Source: Branchiostoma floridae (taxonomy: Eukaryota; Chordata; Leptocardii; Amphioxiformes; Branchiostomatidae). From it: DNA of 64,000 nt. Both the position numbers and the translations under genes were made by a program. The stretch spans positions 13,847,035-13,911,034 of the forward strand of contig NC_049981.1 in NCBI RefSeq assembly GCF_000003815.2. Direction: 5' to 3'. Below, piece by piece: positions 23,265 through 32,890 of the stretch (positions are counted from its first letter, which is position 1; every line of letters starts with the position of its first letter). The notes under the pieces were generated by a model, which worked only from the letters and a program-made list of their open reading frames with translations, was not told the DNA's origin and did no database searches.

Positions 23265-25742
23265 GAGTCCAAAGGTCCAAAATTCAACTTGTTCCATCAA
23301 ATTGGAGTATCGTCATGTCAAAATCAAAGTCCCCTAAAACGCAAAAGAAAAGTTACCAAGAATGACTACCAGGTGTATGAAATAGAGCGTGATACCACTG
23401 ATGAACACATAGCTACTCTGGCTGCCAAGTTCAGCTGCCAGATGGTTTTCATCAGAGCCAAGCGTAAGGTTACCTTCAGGCGAGCAAATGGCATGCTCTG
23501 TCGTGGCACGGTCAGGGAGTACGCATGTCACAGACATGGAGCTCCGTCACGCAAGCGTGGGAGCAAGCGCAACAGAAGAAGTAAAAAGGTTGGGTGCACT
23601 TTTCACGTGAAAGTTATGGAGCCTGAAGACATGTCTATAAAGCTTGAGATACGTCTCCATAGTGTCCACGCTAACCATGTGCCTGGGTCAACAGAAGACA
23701 GCAAGTTCCTTCCAGTAGACAGTCGGGTACTGGACATTGCTCACGATTGCCTGGACGCTGGCCTACGCATTCAACAAACTGTGAACATTATACAAAATGT
23801 TGTTAGTTCTGGTAGCATTGGGGAAATTGACAAGAGCAGATACAGGGCAGTCATGACACGCAAAGAGCTAACAAGGCTACAGCACCAGCGAAGACGGAAG
23901 CATAGGCTCTCTGATGATGACTGGTTTAGTACTTACAGCAAGCTCAATGAGTACAAGTCCCAAGGAAAGTGCATCTACTTCCAGAAGTATGACCCAGACA
24001 ACGCCGATAGCGACAAACGGCCATTTGTCGCCGTCCTACAGACAGAATGGCAGAGGAGAATGGCAGAGCGCTTTACCCCGAACAGCGCTTGGAGCGTTGA
24101 CTCAACTTTCGGACTGAACTCATATGGTTTGCCACTGTTCACAGCCACAGTTCCCAATCAAAACAAAGAAGGAATTCCACTGTTCTTCCTCATCACATCG
24201 GCAGACAAGAACACAAACCAGGAGGAGACAGGGATCAAGGTTGGCTTCTCTGCAGTCTTTCAGAATGTGCAAGCACGACCAAACGCCATCCTTATAGACA
24301 AATCTCTTACAGAAAGACGAGGGATACAGGCCGCAGTGGACCAGGATGCTTTGTCGTGGGAACAATCCAAACAAACAAAGTGCAGGATAATCCTGTGCTG
24401 GTTCCACTGCAAAAAGGCGTGGACGGAAAACCTCCTGCCAAAGCTGCCAGCGGACGTGGCAGCAAAAGTGTATGACCAGCTCTGCACGATGATGTTTGCC
24501 AGCACATGGGAGAAGTATGAAGAAGAAAGTAAACGAATGGAGGATGAGTTTAACGACTACCCAGCAATCAAAAAGTACCTCCGTGGCTGGGACTCGGATG
24601 ACTGGCGACACATGTGGGTCAGGGCTGGGAGGATGTTCCCTCATGGAGACCAGAACACCACCAATCTGACGGAGAGAGAATGGATGACGATCAAATACAC
24701 CATTCTAACTGGACGCGCCAATCACCGTATAGATACGCTCCTAGATGCGCTGATTGGACACCCTAGGGACGAGAGGTATCAGGGTGGCCAGACCACAGTG
24801 GCCTTTCATGTAAAAAAGCAAGAGGAAGCCGACATGGGCTTCAACACGAAGTCATTGTCAAAAACAGAGCGCGGTCGCCAAGACATGGCAGATATGTACA
24901 TGGCTGCCTACAGGAAAGACCCTTCAGTGATAACAATGGTAAACCAGAACGTGCTGCTCTTCCATGTCAAGAGCACGAGTGTGGAGGGTGTATCACACAG
25001 TGTGAGCCTTACAGAACAGTTCTGTACATGTAGGGACAATGCCACAAATGGACAGACATGTAAGCACTTATTAACAGCAACCAAGTTCCTTCAGCAGTAC
25101 CACCCCAGTCTGATCAACAGCATCATGCCTCCAGAGATGTACAATACCAGTAGTACATTTGTTCCTACTTCAAATTCAAGTGAGCTGTCTGAAATGTCTG
25201 CTGTGCTAGCAGAGGACCACCTTGACACGACTCAAGAAGACTGCAGGGGCAAACTAATGGATGGTATCACAAAGTTAGAGTCTGTTTTAACTGGAATGAA
25301 GGAAAACACAGCACAGATGACCGAATACCAATGTCAGCAGGCATCCACAGTTGTAAACCAATGCCTCCAGCAACTACCAATGACAGCAACACTTCAAAAG
25401 CCACAGACGAAAGACGAACGGGTAACAGCAGCTCGACTAGTCAAGTCTATACAGCAGAGCAACATGGCAGCTAGAAGAAGAAAGGCCAGGGCAAGTACAC
25501 CTGCAAGTGCTGCTGCCTCAGCGGACAATATGACAGGTCCTACTGCAACATCATCAAGACGCATGAAAGTAAAACAGGTGCACAAACGTGTAAGGCTTCC
25601 AGGCAAGAATGCATCGTATAAGAGAGTGCGCTGTGACAACTGTGACACAAACACTTTTGTAGGCGTCACCAAGAAGGGGAAAATAGTCAAGGGTAGTACA
25701 ACCTGCAAAAACTGTGACACCTCAATATCTTATGTAGCTTAG
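23055..25742 (+). CDS. MULE-type transposase/SWIM zinc-finger protein (ZSWIM3-like)
   Basis: A single open frame of 895 residues from the first ATG; the frame is open back to 22998, so an upstream exon could be joined at the AG near 23028. Order of parts: 11-residue EPEPVC repeats (to about 75); a FAR1/WRKY-like Cys/His region (CRGTVREYACHRHG...GCTFHVKV); a MULE transposase core with VDSTFG (Asp349), LIDKS (Asp415), CWFHCKKAW (Cys448, His451) and NLTEREW (Glu540/542); a SWIM finger FCTCRD...CKHLL (from about 656); and a C-terminal CxxC...CxxC zinc ribbon (CDNCDTN, CKNCDT). DDE-type catalytic acidic residues therefore appear retained. No terminal inverted repeats were found near it, which together with an intact frame favours a domesticated gene, but a recently active transposon is not excluded. 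Animal relatives are annotated as ZSWIM1/3-like. Confidence 0.85.
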   Translation: MSTGEPEPVCQESMGEPEPVCPETTGEPEPVCQETTGEPEPVSQESMREPEPVCPESTQEPEPACPETTAESKGPKFNLFHQIGVSSCQNQSPLKRKRKVTKNDYQVYEIERDTTDEHIATLAAKFSCQMVFIRAKRKVTFRRANGMLCRGTVREYACHRHGAPSRKRGSKRNRRSKKVGCTFHVKVMEPEDMSIKLEIRLHSVHANHVPGSTEDSKFLPVDSRVLDIAHDCLDAGLRIQQTVNIIQNVVSSGSIGEIDKSRYRAVMTRKELTRLQHQRRRKHRLSDDDWFSTYSKLNEYKSQGKCIYFQKYDPDNADSDKRPFVAVLQTEWQRRMAERFTPNSAWSVDSTFGLNSYGLPLFTATVPNQNKEGIPLFFLITSADKNTNQEETGIKVGFSAVFQNVQARPNAILIDKSLTERRGIQAAVDQDALSWEQSKQTKCRIILCWFHCKKAWTENLLPKLPADVAAKVYDQLCTMMFASTWEKYEEESKRMEDEFNDYPAIKKYLRGWDSDDWRHMWVRAGRMFPHGDQNTTNLTEREWMTIKYTILTGRANHRIDTLLDALIGHPRDERYQGGQTTVAFHVKKQEEADMGFNTKSLSKTERGRQDMADMYMAAYRKDPSVITMVNQNVLLFHVKSTSVEGVSHSVSLTEQFCTCRDNATNGQTCKHLLTATKFLQQYHPSLINSIMPPEMYNTSSTFVPTSNSSELSEMSAVLAEDHLDTTQEDCRGKLMDGITKLESVLTGMKENTAQMTEYQCQQASTVVNQCLQQLPMTATLQKPQTKDERVTAARLVKSIQQSNMAARRRKARASTPASAAASADNMTGPTATSSRRMKVKQVHKRVRLPGKNASYKRVRCDNCDTNTFVGVTKKGKIVKGSTTCKNCDTSISYVA

Positions 25743-27618
25743 ATATACTTAGTCTGATGTCTTAAAGAGCTTGGTCACAGAAGATGTTAATTTTTCTGTG
25801 CTGGTTTTGTTACAAACATTGTACTTGTACTTATTAAACTGTATTAGCCAGGCCTCCATTGATGTGGCTGCCAGTAACATGCTACATTTGATAATTAATG
25901 TTATCTGGATTTGTACTGGTATTATCTGGTCTATGTATATTATTTTGTTATGTAAATTCTGTCATTAAGAATCATTCTATGTACTAGCTGCATCATAAGC
26001 AAGTTCTTTGGTACAGATAGAGTGCATGCCAAACCCTCCTGTTTACAGGAGACAATTTTAGTTTTGTGAAAGAAGTTGTTATATCTTACTACTATCAAGA
26101 TTCAACTTCATAATGCACCGCCTTCCTGCTTGGTGTGATATAGATTTAAGGTTTAGGAGAGGGCTCACAACGCCTACCTGTAAAACTCGATGCAGGCTCC
26201 TGTACATGTATCACTTTGAAGTTCTGTCTTTAATCATGACAGTTGAGTGAGAGATACTAGTACCTTCTTTAGGCATGGACAACCTGATTGTGTTATTATT
26301 ATACTTCAGTCAACATCATGTCCACTTTTAAGTAGAATAGTGGTTCAGACATGCTTGAAGGGCCAAGATATTGGTGATGTTGCCCGTTGTTAAAAATGTA
26401 TTTCTTATATTAGCTCAATCCCTGCCAAACGTTTAATGATCTGTGGCCACTGGGACACCTTTACTTTCGAGCCCGCTTACCAGAAAGAAATGTCATTACT
26501 TCTACAATCAGCATCCAGCTGCATCAATTGAACTATACCTGTAGACTAGAGCATGTTTTGAAATACAAATTATAGTCTAGTGAAATATTGACATAATTGT
26601 TGTTCAATCTTACAACTTGTTTTGATCCATCATTGGTAAACTGCATTTCACTGATTTGTTATGGTAAACTCTTGAACCCTAATTGCAAATTGGATACAAC
26701 TTCTGTGTGCCTAATGTTCTAGTATACATGTACTAGTATGTATACTGATGTTAATTAACTGACTTGTTGTCAACAACCAATGGTCTTCTCTATGTAAAGT
26801 ACAACTATTTTCATATTGCTTCAAGGTGTTTGGATTCACTTATTAGTTGACTATCACTTTAAATGGCAGTACCAGTAGCTCCTACAAAAACTTCGAACAT
26901 TATGACATAAGGGATGAAAATACAGTTTCAGATTATTTGGAGGATATGATTGATGCAATGTGTTCAGGTAACTAATTTTATCACTTCAAGAGTTTATGGT
27001 AGATCTACTGTGTTGCAATACTTGCCATAATGTTACAATAAAAGGCCTGACCATGGATCATGATTATTTTTCCTTCAGTTGTGCATTTGTGAAAACTGTT
27101 CTCAAGTACTAGTAAACTTAGCCCCTTTATAGCCTTAGCTACATGAAAGACATGTACCCATTTGTTAGTAGAAATATGACAGTTAACATATTAACAAACC
27201 AGAATATTGCTGGGATAAATAATTCAATCACAAACTTGCCTTCTTGGAGACATCTAGTCACACTCCAGTTGGTGTGAAGCCCCAACGCCACGGCAAGGCA
27301 GTCTCCATTGTTGGGGAAATTTTGTGGTGAAATGACACCTTTTGCAATGTTGCATTAGTCAAGAACATTAGAGTTCCAGACTGATGGAACAGTGCATAAC
27401 CAATCAAAGAAAGGCAGTTTCTCAAAAACAGAACCTACCACCTATATAAAAAGCTCTACCTAGCCCCTATCATGTACAGATGCCCTAACTAGTCCCTATC
27501 ACCCATACATAGAGCTGTGTACTGGTATACGTAACGTTATAGACTGTACCAATACAGTACCAGTACAATCAATTAAGGAACAGGTCGAAAATAACCGAAC
27601 CCTGGCATACAAGTACTG
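25743..27618. other. Probable 3' UTR of the MULE/SWIM gene, then unannotated sequence
   Basis: AT-rich with no coding frame. The first clear AATAAA is at 27037. Beyond it, at about 27430-27510, degenerate CCTACCTAGTCCCTATCACC words appear that also occur to the right of the retroelement at 31.1-31.4 kb. Confidence 0.4.
27037..27042 (+). terminator. Candidate polyadenylation signal of the MULE/SWIM gene
   Basis: AATAAA 1.3 kb after the stop; the only strong hexamer noticed on this strand before the retroelement. Confidence 0.35.
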
Positions 27619-27712
27619 AATTACACCAACTCATGATCACTGAGAGACAGCTTGGTGCATGACATCTTTAATGCTAGTCCAGAGTCTGTACATTTCTGGA
27701 TGTCAAAGGCCA
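27619..27712 (-). repeat. Split direct repeat A1 (terminal)
   Basis: 94 bp from AATTACACCAACTC to TGTCAAAGGCCA; identical to A2. Its outer end marks the element/host junction, preceded by host CAAGTACTG. Confidence 0.85.
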
Positions 27713-28236
27713 TGGGCAAGACCCAGGCGTCAAGAGGATGCTTTAACACTACAATCGAGAACTGAGCTTGTAGGAATAACGTCGAAAGCATGCGTTAACA
27801 GGTGAACGAGTCAGGTAACACAATGTAACGAGGTAAGCAAACATAACTATAATAGGAGTCGAGTGGCCTAGTCGGTGGAACGAGTCGGGAGGCTAACTAG
27901 ATAAATACATTTGTGGAGAACGGGCATCTGCCAAGTGCTTGAGAGCTTAGTGTGAGCCTTTCTGCTCACGAATCTTATATAACTGCTAACCTAACTAATC
28001 TACGAACCTTGATAACTAAGCGAATGTTTGCTACTTCTAAACTAAAACTAACTGGTTATGAACCGAGTTAAAGTCGGTTGTCCTGTAATGCGATAATAGG
28101 AATCTGCTAGATAATGTGAGTTCTGTAACTGCTGGAAGACCGTTCAAGGAAGAGTGCTCTGACTCTGTTGAGCTGGGTGGTTGAGAGCGCGCATTGCAGA
28201 GTCTTCAGAAGAGTCGGTGTTGCCGGGGTGGACGGG
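27713..28236. other. Internal spacer of the split-repeat element
   Basis: 524 bp between A1 and B1 with no open frame or recognisable motif; present once only, so it is not part of an LTR. Confidence 0.6.
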
Positions 28237-28356
28237 GGATGTCTGACTTGACGGTGGCTCTCCTCAGCCCAGGCTGCTGTGATTGGCCAAGGAGAGTCAT
28301 GTGACCGTGCGTGGTGAAATTCCCCGCTACCTCGCCAGATGGCGCGGTACCCCCAT
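28237..28356 (-). repeat. Split direct repeat B1 (internal)
   Basis: 120 bp from GGATGTCTGACTTG to GGTACCCCCAT; identical to B2 and directly joined to A2. Confidence 0.85.
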
Positions 28357-28450
28357 AATTACACCAACTCATGATCACTGAGAGACAGCTTGGTGCATGA
28401 CATCTTTAATGCTAGTCCAGAGTCTGTACATTTCTGGATGTCAAAGGCCA
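28357..28450 (-). repeat. Split direct repeat A2 (internal)
   Basis: 94 bp identical to A1. The B1/A2 junction reproduces what would form if the two element ends were joined in a circle. Confidence 0.85.
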
Positions 28451-29181
28451 GGCCGAACAGAGTGAGGTGCGCCAAGAAGGAGATGAGAGTATGAGTTGGT
28501 GAGCAAGAGTTCTCTGTGGGTGGCAGGGAAAGTGGTCGTCCCGGTGATGTCGCAGCGTGGCTGGTACTGGGACAAGGCTGCCCTCCACACTGGTATCTTC
28601 AAGTTGGAACTGACGGGGAGACTTAGACCCTGGAAGTTGAGTGTCCTGGAGTCGTACACTAGCTCATGAAGTTCAATGGCAGAGCGAGGAGGAAGCGGTA
28701 GAGGCGAAGGCACATCAACAGTCGTGACGGTATTTTCTGACCGAACGTCCGCTGTGACGAGACCGACTGAACCAGCTGCAGAGAAGTGCGGGCCTGAGCA
28801 CGAACAGATGCCGGGAAGTCGTGTTGGCTGTATGCGCAGTCCGGTATGTGCGGGGCATGAATGCCGAGACTCCGCGGTGGCATTACTGGTGTGCTGCGGG
28901 TGGCGACCGACTGAAGATGCAGGGTGTGGTCTGTCTGGGGACGTTGCCAGCGTTGCCTTGCTGCGCTCCGTGGCCTCCCCGCTCTGCTGCACGTTCATGA
29001 CGGGTGTGACGGGCTCCTGACCTTGAGTCTCCATGAGAGTAGTGTGTTCTAGAAAAGGGCCAGTTCTAATGCTTAAGTCTGATTGGGAACATGATGTAAG
29101 GCTGGAATCATTGCCGAATTCTGATTGGGGACTAGAAGTAAAGCTAGAGTGATTGTCAAAGTGAAGAACGTCTGACTGCAT
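28441..29181 (-). CDS. Truncated second ORF (pre-RT stump) of the split-repeat element
   Basis: 246 residues from ATG at 29181. Most is Ser/Thr/Pro-rich and low in motifs. Near the end it reads NFQGLSLPVSSNLKIPVWRAALSQY, which resembles the segment that precedes the reverse transcriptase in DIRS/Ngaro-type polyproteins (pattern P-S-x-L-x-I-x-x-W-R-x-x-L). Soon after this the frame runs into unrelated sequence and stops inside repeat A2. The reading is that an internal deletion removed the whole RT-RNase H-recombinase region and left the N-terminal part. It follows ORF1 after about 45 bp in a different frame. Confidence 0.55.
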   Translation of the reverse strand: MQSDVLHFDNHSSFTSSPQSEFGNDSSLTSCSQSDLSIRTGPFLEHTTLMETQGQEPVTPVMNVQQSGEATERSKATLATSPDRPHPASSVGRHPQHTSNATAESRHSCPAHTGLRIQPTRLPGICSCSGPHFSAAGSVGLVTADVRSENTVTTVDVPSPLPLPPRSAIELHELVYDSRTLNFQGLSLPVSSNLKIPVWRAALSQYQPRCDITGTTTFPATHRELLLTNSYSHLLLGAPHSVRPGL

Positions 29182-29227
29182 CACCTAACTCAGCGTTCAA
29201 GTCTGTAGTAAACGACCCGTAAGCTAG

Positions 29228-30523
29228 TCATGCCCTCGCTGCCGCGTAGGCGTCGCGTTCAGCTTTGTCGGCGTAGGGGCAATCTTGAGGTGTGTGTTGC
29301 AGAGGAACATCGGGTCGAAACTTGTGGCAGTACTTGCACACGTGCTTCGCGTTGGTGCCAGACGGGCCAAGGTGGTCAGATGCATATGTGCACGTCCCCT
29401 GCTGGTAACCTGCACAGGGTGCCCCAGTGTTGTTCGCCTTGCCCTTTACCTTGACTGTGGGCGAGACGTCATCGTCGTCCGTCGGTCGGCGCAGGTAGTC
29501 ACGCTTAAGATCTCTCACCAGTGCTACTGTATGTGGGGAGTCGAGGTCCAGCAATGCGTGTTCTGCACGACGTAACATGGTGCGGTAGAAGTTTCGAATG
29601 CCCTTGAATGTGTAATGTGGAATGTCCAGCATTATGCCCTGCAGAATCTGGGCTCTGTTGTGGCTCTCACGCGGATCAGTGTCTTTACTGAGGATAATGG
29701 CCAGTTCGCCAGCCATGAACTGGTCCCATGTCAATTGGTCGTGTTCCAGCTTGGATGACGCCGAAAATACGTATTCATGGGGCCAACTGACCTCACGTTT
29801 CACTTTATCGTGAGATTTGCGAGACAACCCGCTACGAAGCCGTCGCTTACCTCGGTAAGTCTTGTCATCATCGTCCGACGGTGAAGAGTAGTCCCGCTGC
29901 CGCCTGGGTCTCCTGCTGTTATCGCCGTCGAGGTCCCAGCCGAACGTGTCGCCGGGCGGTGGCTGCCTCGGCTGAGCCCGGGCTCGCTCGGCTGACGTGA
30001 AAGGATCCTGGAGATAGTTCATGGAACGTATGTCTCGCAGGGACGGGTAGCCGCGGTTGTGCTTGTACTCGTCTGTATGCGCTGGACGCCTAGAGGGATT
30101 CTTCCGAGGAGCCCCCCTCCCATCGTGACCGAATTCTCGCGAGAAGGTGCGTGGGTCTGCGTCTCGCGAGAAGACGCGTGGGACTGACGTCATCCGCACG
30201 CGGGAGTTGCGAGGAACGTCGTCCTGACGTATGTCCCCGGTTTGGGGAGGGGGGCTGCGCTGAGTTTTCTTGGGTTTCGTTTGTTGGTCGTGCTCCCGGA
30301 GGCGTGCCTCGTTTAACTGGATCCTCTCAATACTCCTCGATACCTCAGCTAGTTGGTGGTCGATCTCGTCCTCCAGCTCGTCCATCGGCGTAGAGAGAGA
30401 ACTGACGACCGGTGAAGGACAATCCCGATGTGAAGCGTGGTCCGGCCATTCGTAGCGGTCATCGAGCTGGTAGTCGCCGAAGCGCACGGGAGGCCTTGTC
30501 TTCCTCTTACCGGCGCCTAGCAT
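29228..30523 (-). CDS. Gag-like ORF1 of the split-repeat element
   Basis: 431 residues, ATG-led, no internal stop. Features: basic start (MLGAGKRKTRPPVRFGDYQL), a heptad-like acidic helix at about 48-80 (MDELEDEIDHQLAEVSRSIE...), an Arg/Pro-rich middle, a conserved-looking globular part with WPHEYVFSASS and LTWDQFMAGELAIIL, and a C-terminal Cys/His cluster (CAGYQQGTC...HVCKYCHKF...HTPQDCPY) consistent with a zinc-binding nucleocapsid-like end. Gag proteins of this class package element RNA. It ends just before ORF2. Confidence 0.65.
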   Translation of the reverse strand: MLGAGKRKTRPPVRFGDYQLDDRYEWPDHASHRDCPSPVVSSLSTPMDELEDEIDHQLAEVSRSIERIQLNEARLREHDQQTKPKKTQRSPPPQTGDIRQDDVPRNSRVRMTSVPRVFSRDADPRTFSREFGHDGRGAPRKNPSRRPAHTDEYKHNRGYPSLRDIRSMNYLQDPFTSAERARAQPRQPPPGDTFGWDLDGDNSRRPRRQRDYSSPSDDDDKTYRGKRRLRSGLSRKSHDKVKREVSWPHEYVFSASSKLEHDQLTWDQFMAGELAIILSKDTDPRESHNRAQILQGIMLDIPHYTFKGIRNFYRTMLRRAEHALLDLDSPHTVALVRDLKRDYLRRPTDDDDVSPTVKVKGKANNTGAPCAGYQQGTCTYASDHLGPSGTNAKHVCKYCHKFRPDVPLQHTPQDCPYADKAERDAYAAARA

Positions 30524-30626
30524 CGTGAAGGTTGGACTTAGGGGCTTAACGTACTGGGAACCGGGTGTATGAGGTTACCCCCGCCGAAAAAACGAAAGAA
30601 AACCCGGAAAATGCCGGCAGTGACTA

Positions 30627-30746
30627 GGATGTCTGACTTGACGGTGGCTCTCCTCAGCCCAGGCTGCTGTGATTGGCCAAGGAGAGTCATGTGACCGTGC
30701 GTGGTGAAATTCCCCGCTACCTCGCCAGATGGCGCGGTACCCCCAT
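30627..30746 (-). repeat. Split direct repeat B2 (terminal)
   Basis: 120 bp identical to B1; its outer end (TACCCCCAT) marks the other host junction, followed by host TACCTACAAC. Confidence 0.85.
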
Positions 30747-31119
30747 TACCTACAACACATGTATACACAGAAGGACTGCTTGTCTATTACTTAGCCAACA
30801 CGAAGGAACTGACAGAAGTTTTCACATTTTGTAAACATGCTAGCATTCAGGAAGAAAATGCAATCAAATTTTCTTGTTGGCAACATGTGGATGATTTTTG
30901 GCTTTGTTTCCATAAACTACTACTACTAGTAATCCCTACTGGTGGTATTGGTGGTGGGGAATTATAGATCCTACAATTAAACACGCTTAGGTATCAGTTC
31001 GAACATGCATTTGGTGTGATCAAAGATCAATCATTATTTGAACAAGAAAGTCAGGTCTGGACCTGTACCTAAACCCGTGTACCTCTACCTAGAATTTGTT
31101 TAGTTAGACAACTTACACA

Positions 31120-31410
31120 GCTCCATCCATAAAGTCCCCTTATATATAAACCCTCTCCCTATCCTATACACCCATAAAGTGCCCTACCTAGTCCCTATTA
31201 CCCATACAGTGCCCTACCTAGTTACTATCATCTGTAACTTAATTAGTTAACCAATAACTAATCCCAAAAATGAATTTTGAGCCCTCATGTCCTATTGCAA
31301 GGATGCCCTAACTGGTCCCAATAGTATGGATGCACTACATGGTCCCAATAGTATGGATGCCCTACCTGTTCCCTATCACATATGGATGCCCTACCTGGTC
31401 ATTATCACAT
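31120..31410. repeat. Degenerate CCTACCTAGTCCCTATC-type minisatellite
   Basis: Words such as GTGCCCTACCTAGTCCCTAT and GGATGCCCTACCTGGTCnnTATCAC recur every 25-35 bp. Related words at 27430-27510 lie left of the retroelement, so the element is flanked by the same repeat family. Confidence 0.6.
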
Positions 31411-31929
31411 GCACATCACTTGTTGTAGTCATGAAGTTTCCTTCCACCTTTTTTGACCTGGTGTTATCAAGTACTAGTAATCTGTATGTCTTGGAATGAA
31501 CTCACTGTAGATCTGTAAGTAATGTCAGAAACCATAAAGGCATAAATTAGACAATAAAGTAATAGTGATAGACACCACTAAATTAAATATATCAGAAAGC
31601 TGGCTTATCATGGTCAGCATTCCAATGTAGAAGGTGTTTGTAGCATCTGATCATTTCCAAAATCATATAGAGTTGCTGGAGTACCTGCATTTTTGGCGTA
31701 TAACTTGCAGCAGAGAGACCTGTACTAGTACTTAAGTTTCACTCGCCAACAAATGATATTTCTCAACAAGTATTCAACTTCTGACATGGTCATGCAGTGG
31801 ATAATTTATGATTTCTGGTGCTATTGATTTTAACAACAGTTACTCATTGACAAAACAAAACAGCACAATATAAACAAACAGGGATGATATGCTCTACTCT
31901 ATTCTACATTGTTTAACTCTACTCTACAT
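31411..31929. other. No gene seen
   Basis: AT-rich spacer between the minisatellite and the LINE relic. Confidence 0.4.
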
Positions 31930-32890
31930 TGTTTAATCTGTTTAATAAGTGATATAGTATCTGAATTTGATAACTTTTATCACAATTCTCCGGTTCTGTA
32001 CAACATGAAAGAACAATATTGTAAATCCTGGAAGCTGAAGGTTAACCTGAAAAAGTTATTGTATTTACAAAGGGAGGACAATTATGGAAAGATTGTTGTT
32101 TTTTGTTTGATAACAATGATTTAGAAACAGTAGCATCTTATTGTTAATCTTGTTGTTGTATCCTCAGCGGGCACATTCAAAGTCAACAGCAAATACTTAA
32201 CAGCAAGGGATTGAAAGCTTTATTTGGAATTAGACAATCATTAGACAAAGCAGACGCACCATTATCAGTTAAAAACAAACTCTTCAAGTGTGGTTACCCT
32301 TTAATTTGGCAAGCCCCTCAATCAAAAGATTCAAACATATCCCACTTAATTTCTGCAATTCACCAGCGTATGAAGGATATATATTTCCAGAATTTCCTAA
32401 CCAACATTCATAATGAAAATAAAGGTCTAAGTGCGAAAACCAAACTCCGAACGTACAGACTACTCAAGTCCTCATACAATGAAGAGCAGTATTTGAAAAT
32501 TACAAACAATCGGCTCAGAATTACCATTATTGCTAAAGTAAGAATCAGTTGCCACAAACTGCAAATTGAATCAGGAAGGCACAACCGTACTCCTCTATAA
32601 CAAAGAGTCTGCCAATTTTGTACTTCAAACATGGTAGAAGATGAAGTGCACTTCACTGTTGTATTTTTACACACGAGTTAGCACTGACAAGTTTATATTC
32701 CTCATGCATTTTGACAAACCGACCATAACTAAACCCACAGTCCTACATTTTCACCATTACCAAGAAGCGAGAAGCCAAACTTCTGTGTTAGACTAGGTCT
32801 GTGAAATTTTCACTTTGGGTACCTACTGGCTGCAAAATACACCCGATATCATTATTATAACATAATACAACCAATATTATTATTATTATC
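31930..32890 (+). pseudogene. Decayed non-LTR retrotransposon (LINE) 3' half
   Basis: Translated fragments match the end of a LINE reverse transcriptase: SDIVSEF...MKEQYCKSWKLKVNLKK (equivalent to the ADD...WKLKVN-KT segment), then after a break LKALFGIRQSLDKADAPLS, NKLFKCGYPL, and the post-RT segment ending KVRISCHKLQIESGRH with a zinc-knuckle-like CQFC...DEVHF. At least two frame breaks are present, and the 5' end is missing, as is usual for truncated LINE insertions. The 3' end is an ATT-type microsatellite (about 32850-32890). The 40 bp before it (from CACTTTG to ACACCCGATAT) also ends the SINE at 53.2 kb. Confidence 0.75.

Larger units (their letters stand above)
27619..30746 (-). mobile_element. 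Non-autonomous DIRS/Ngaro-like tyrosine-recombinase retrotransposon
   Basis: A 3128-bp element has two pairs of perfect direct repeats in the order A1 (27619-27712), spacer, B1 (28237-28356), A2 (28357-28450), ORFs, B2 (30627-30746). B1 directly abuts A2. Read on the minus strand this is terminal repeat, gag-like ORF, polymerase-ORF stump, two abutting internal repeats, spacer, terminal repeat: the split direct repeat architecture of PAT/Ngaro-type elements, which copy through a circle and insert by a tyrosine recombinase. No LTR pair and no target-site duplication are seen, as expected for this class. No reverse transcriptase, RNase H, methyltransferase or recombinase is encoded, so it would need help in trans. 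Identity of both repeat pairs (94 and 120 bp, no mismatch seen) suggests a young insertion. Confidence 0.8.

Noticed and set aside
23025-23300. Minus-strand frames with Trp/Leu repeats
   Set aside because: The 33-bp minisatellite keeps all frames open on both strands; the plus frame continues into a real domain protein, the minus ones do not.
27619-30746. Ordinary LTR retrotransposon
   Set aside because: The repeats are split (A1 and B1 separated by unique spacer, B1 fused to A2), there is no pair of identical long terminal units, and no target duplication was seen.
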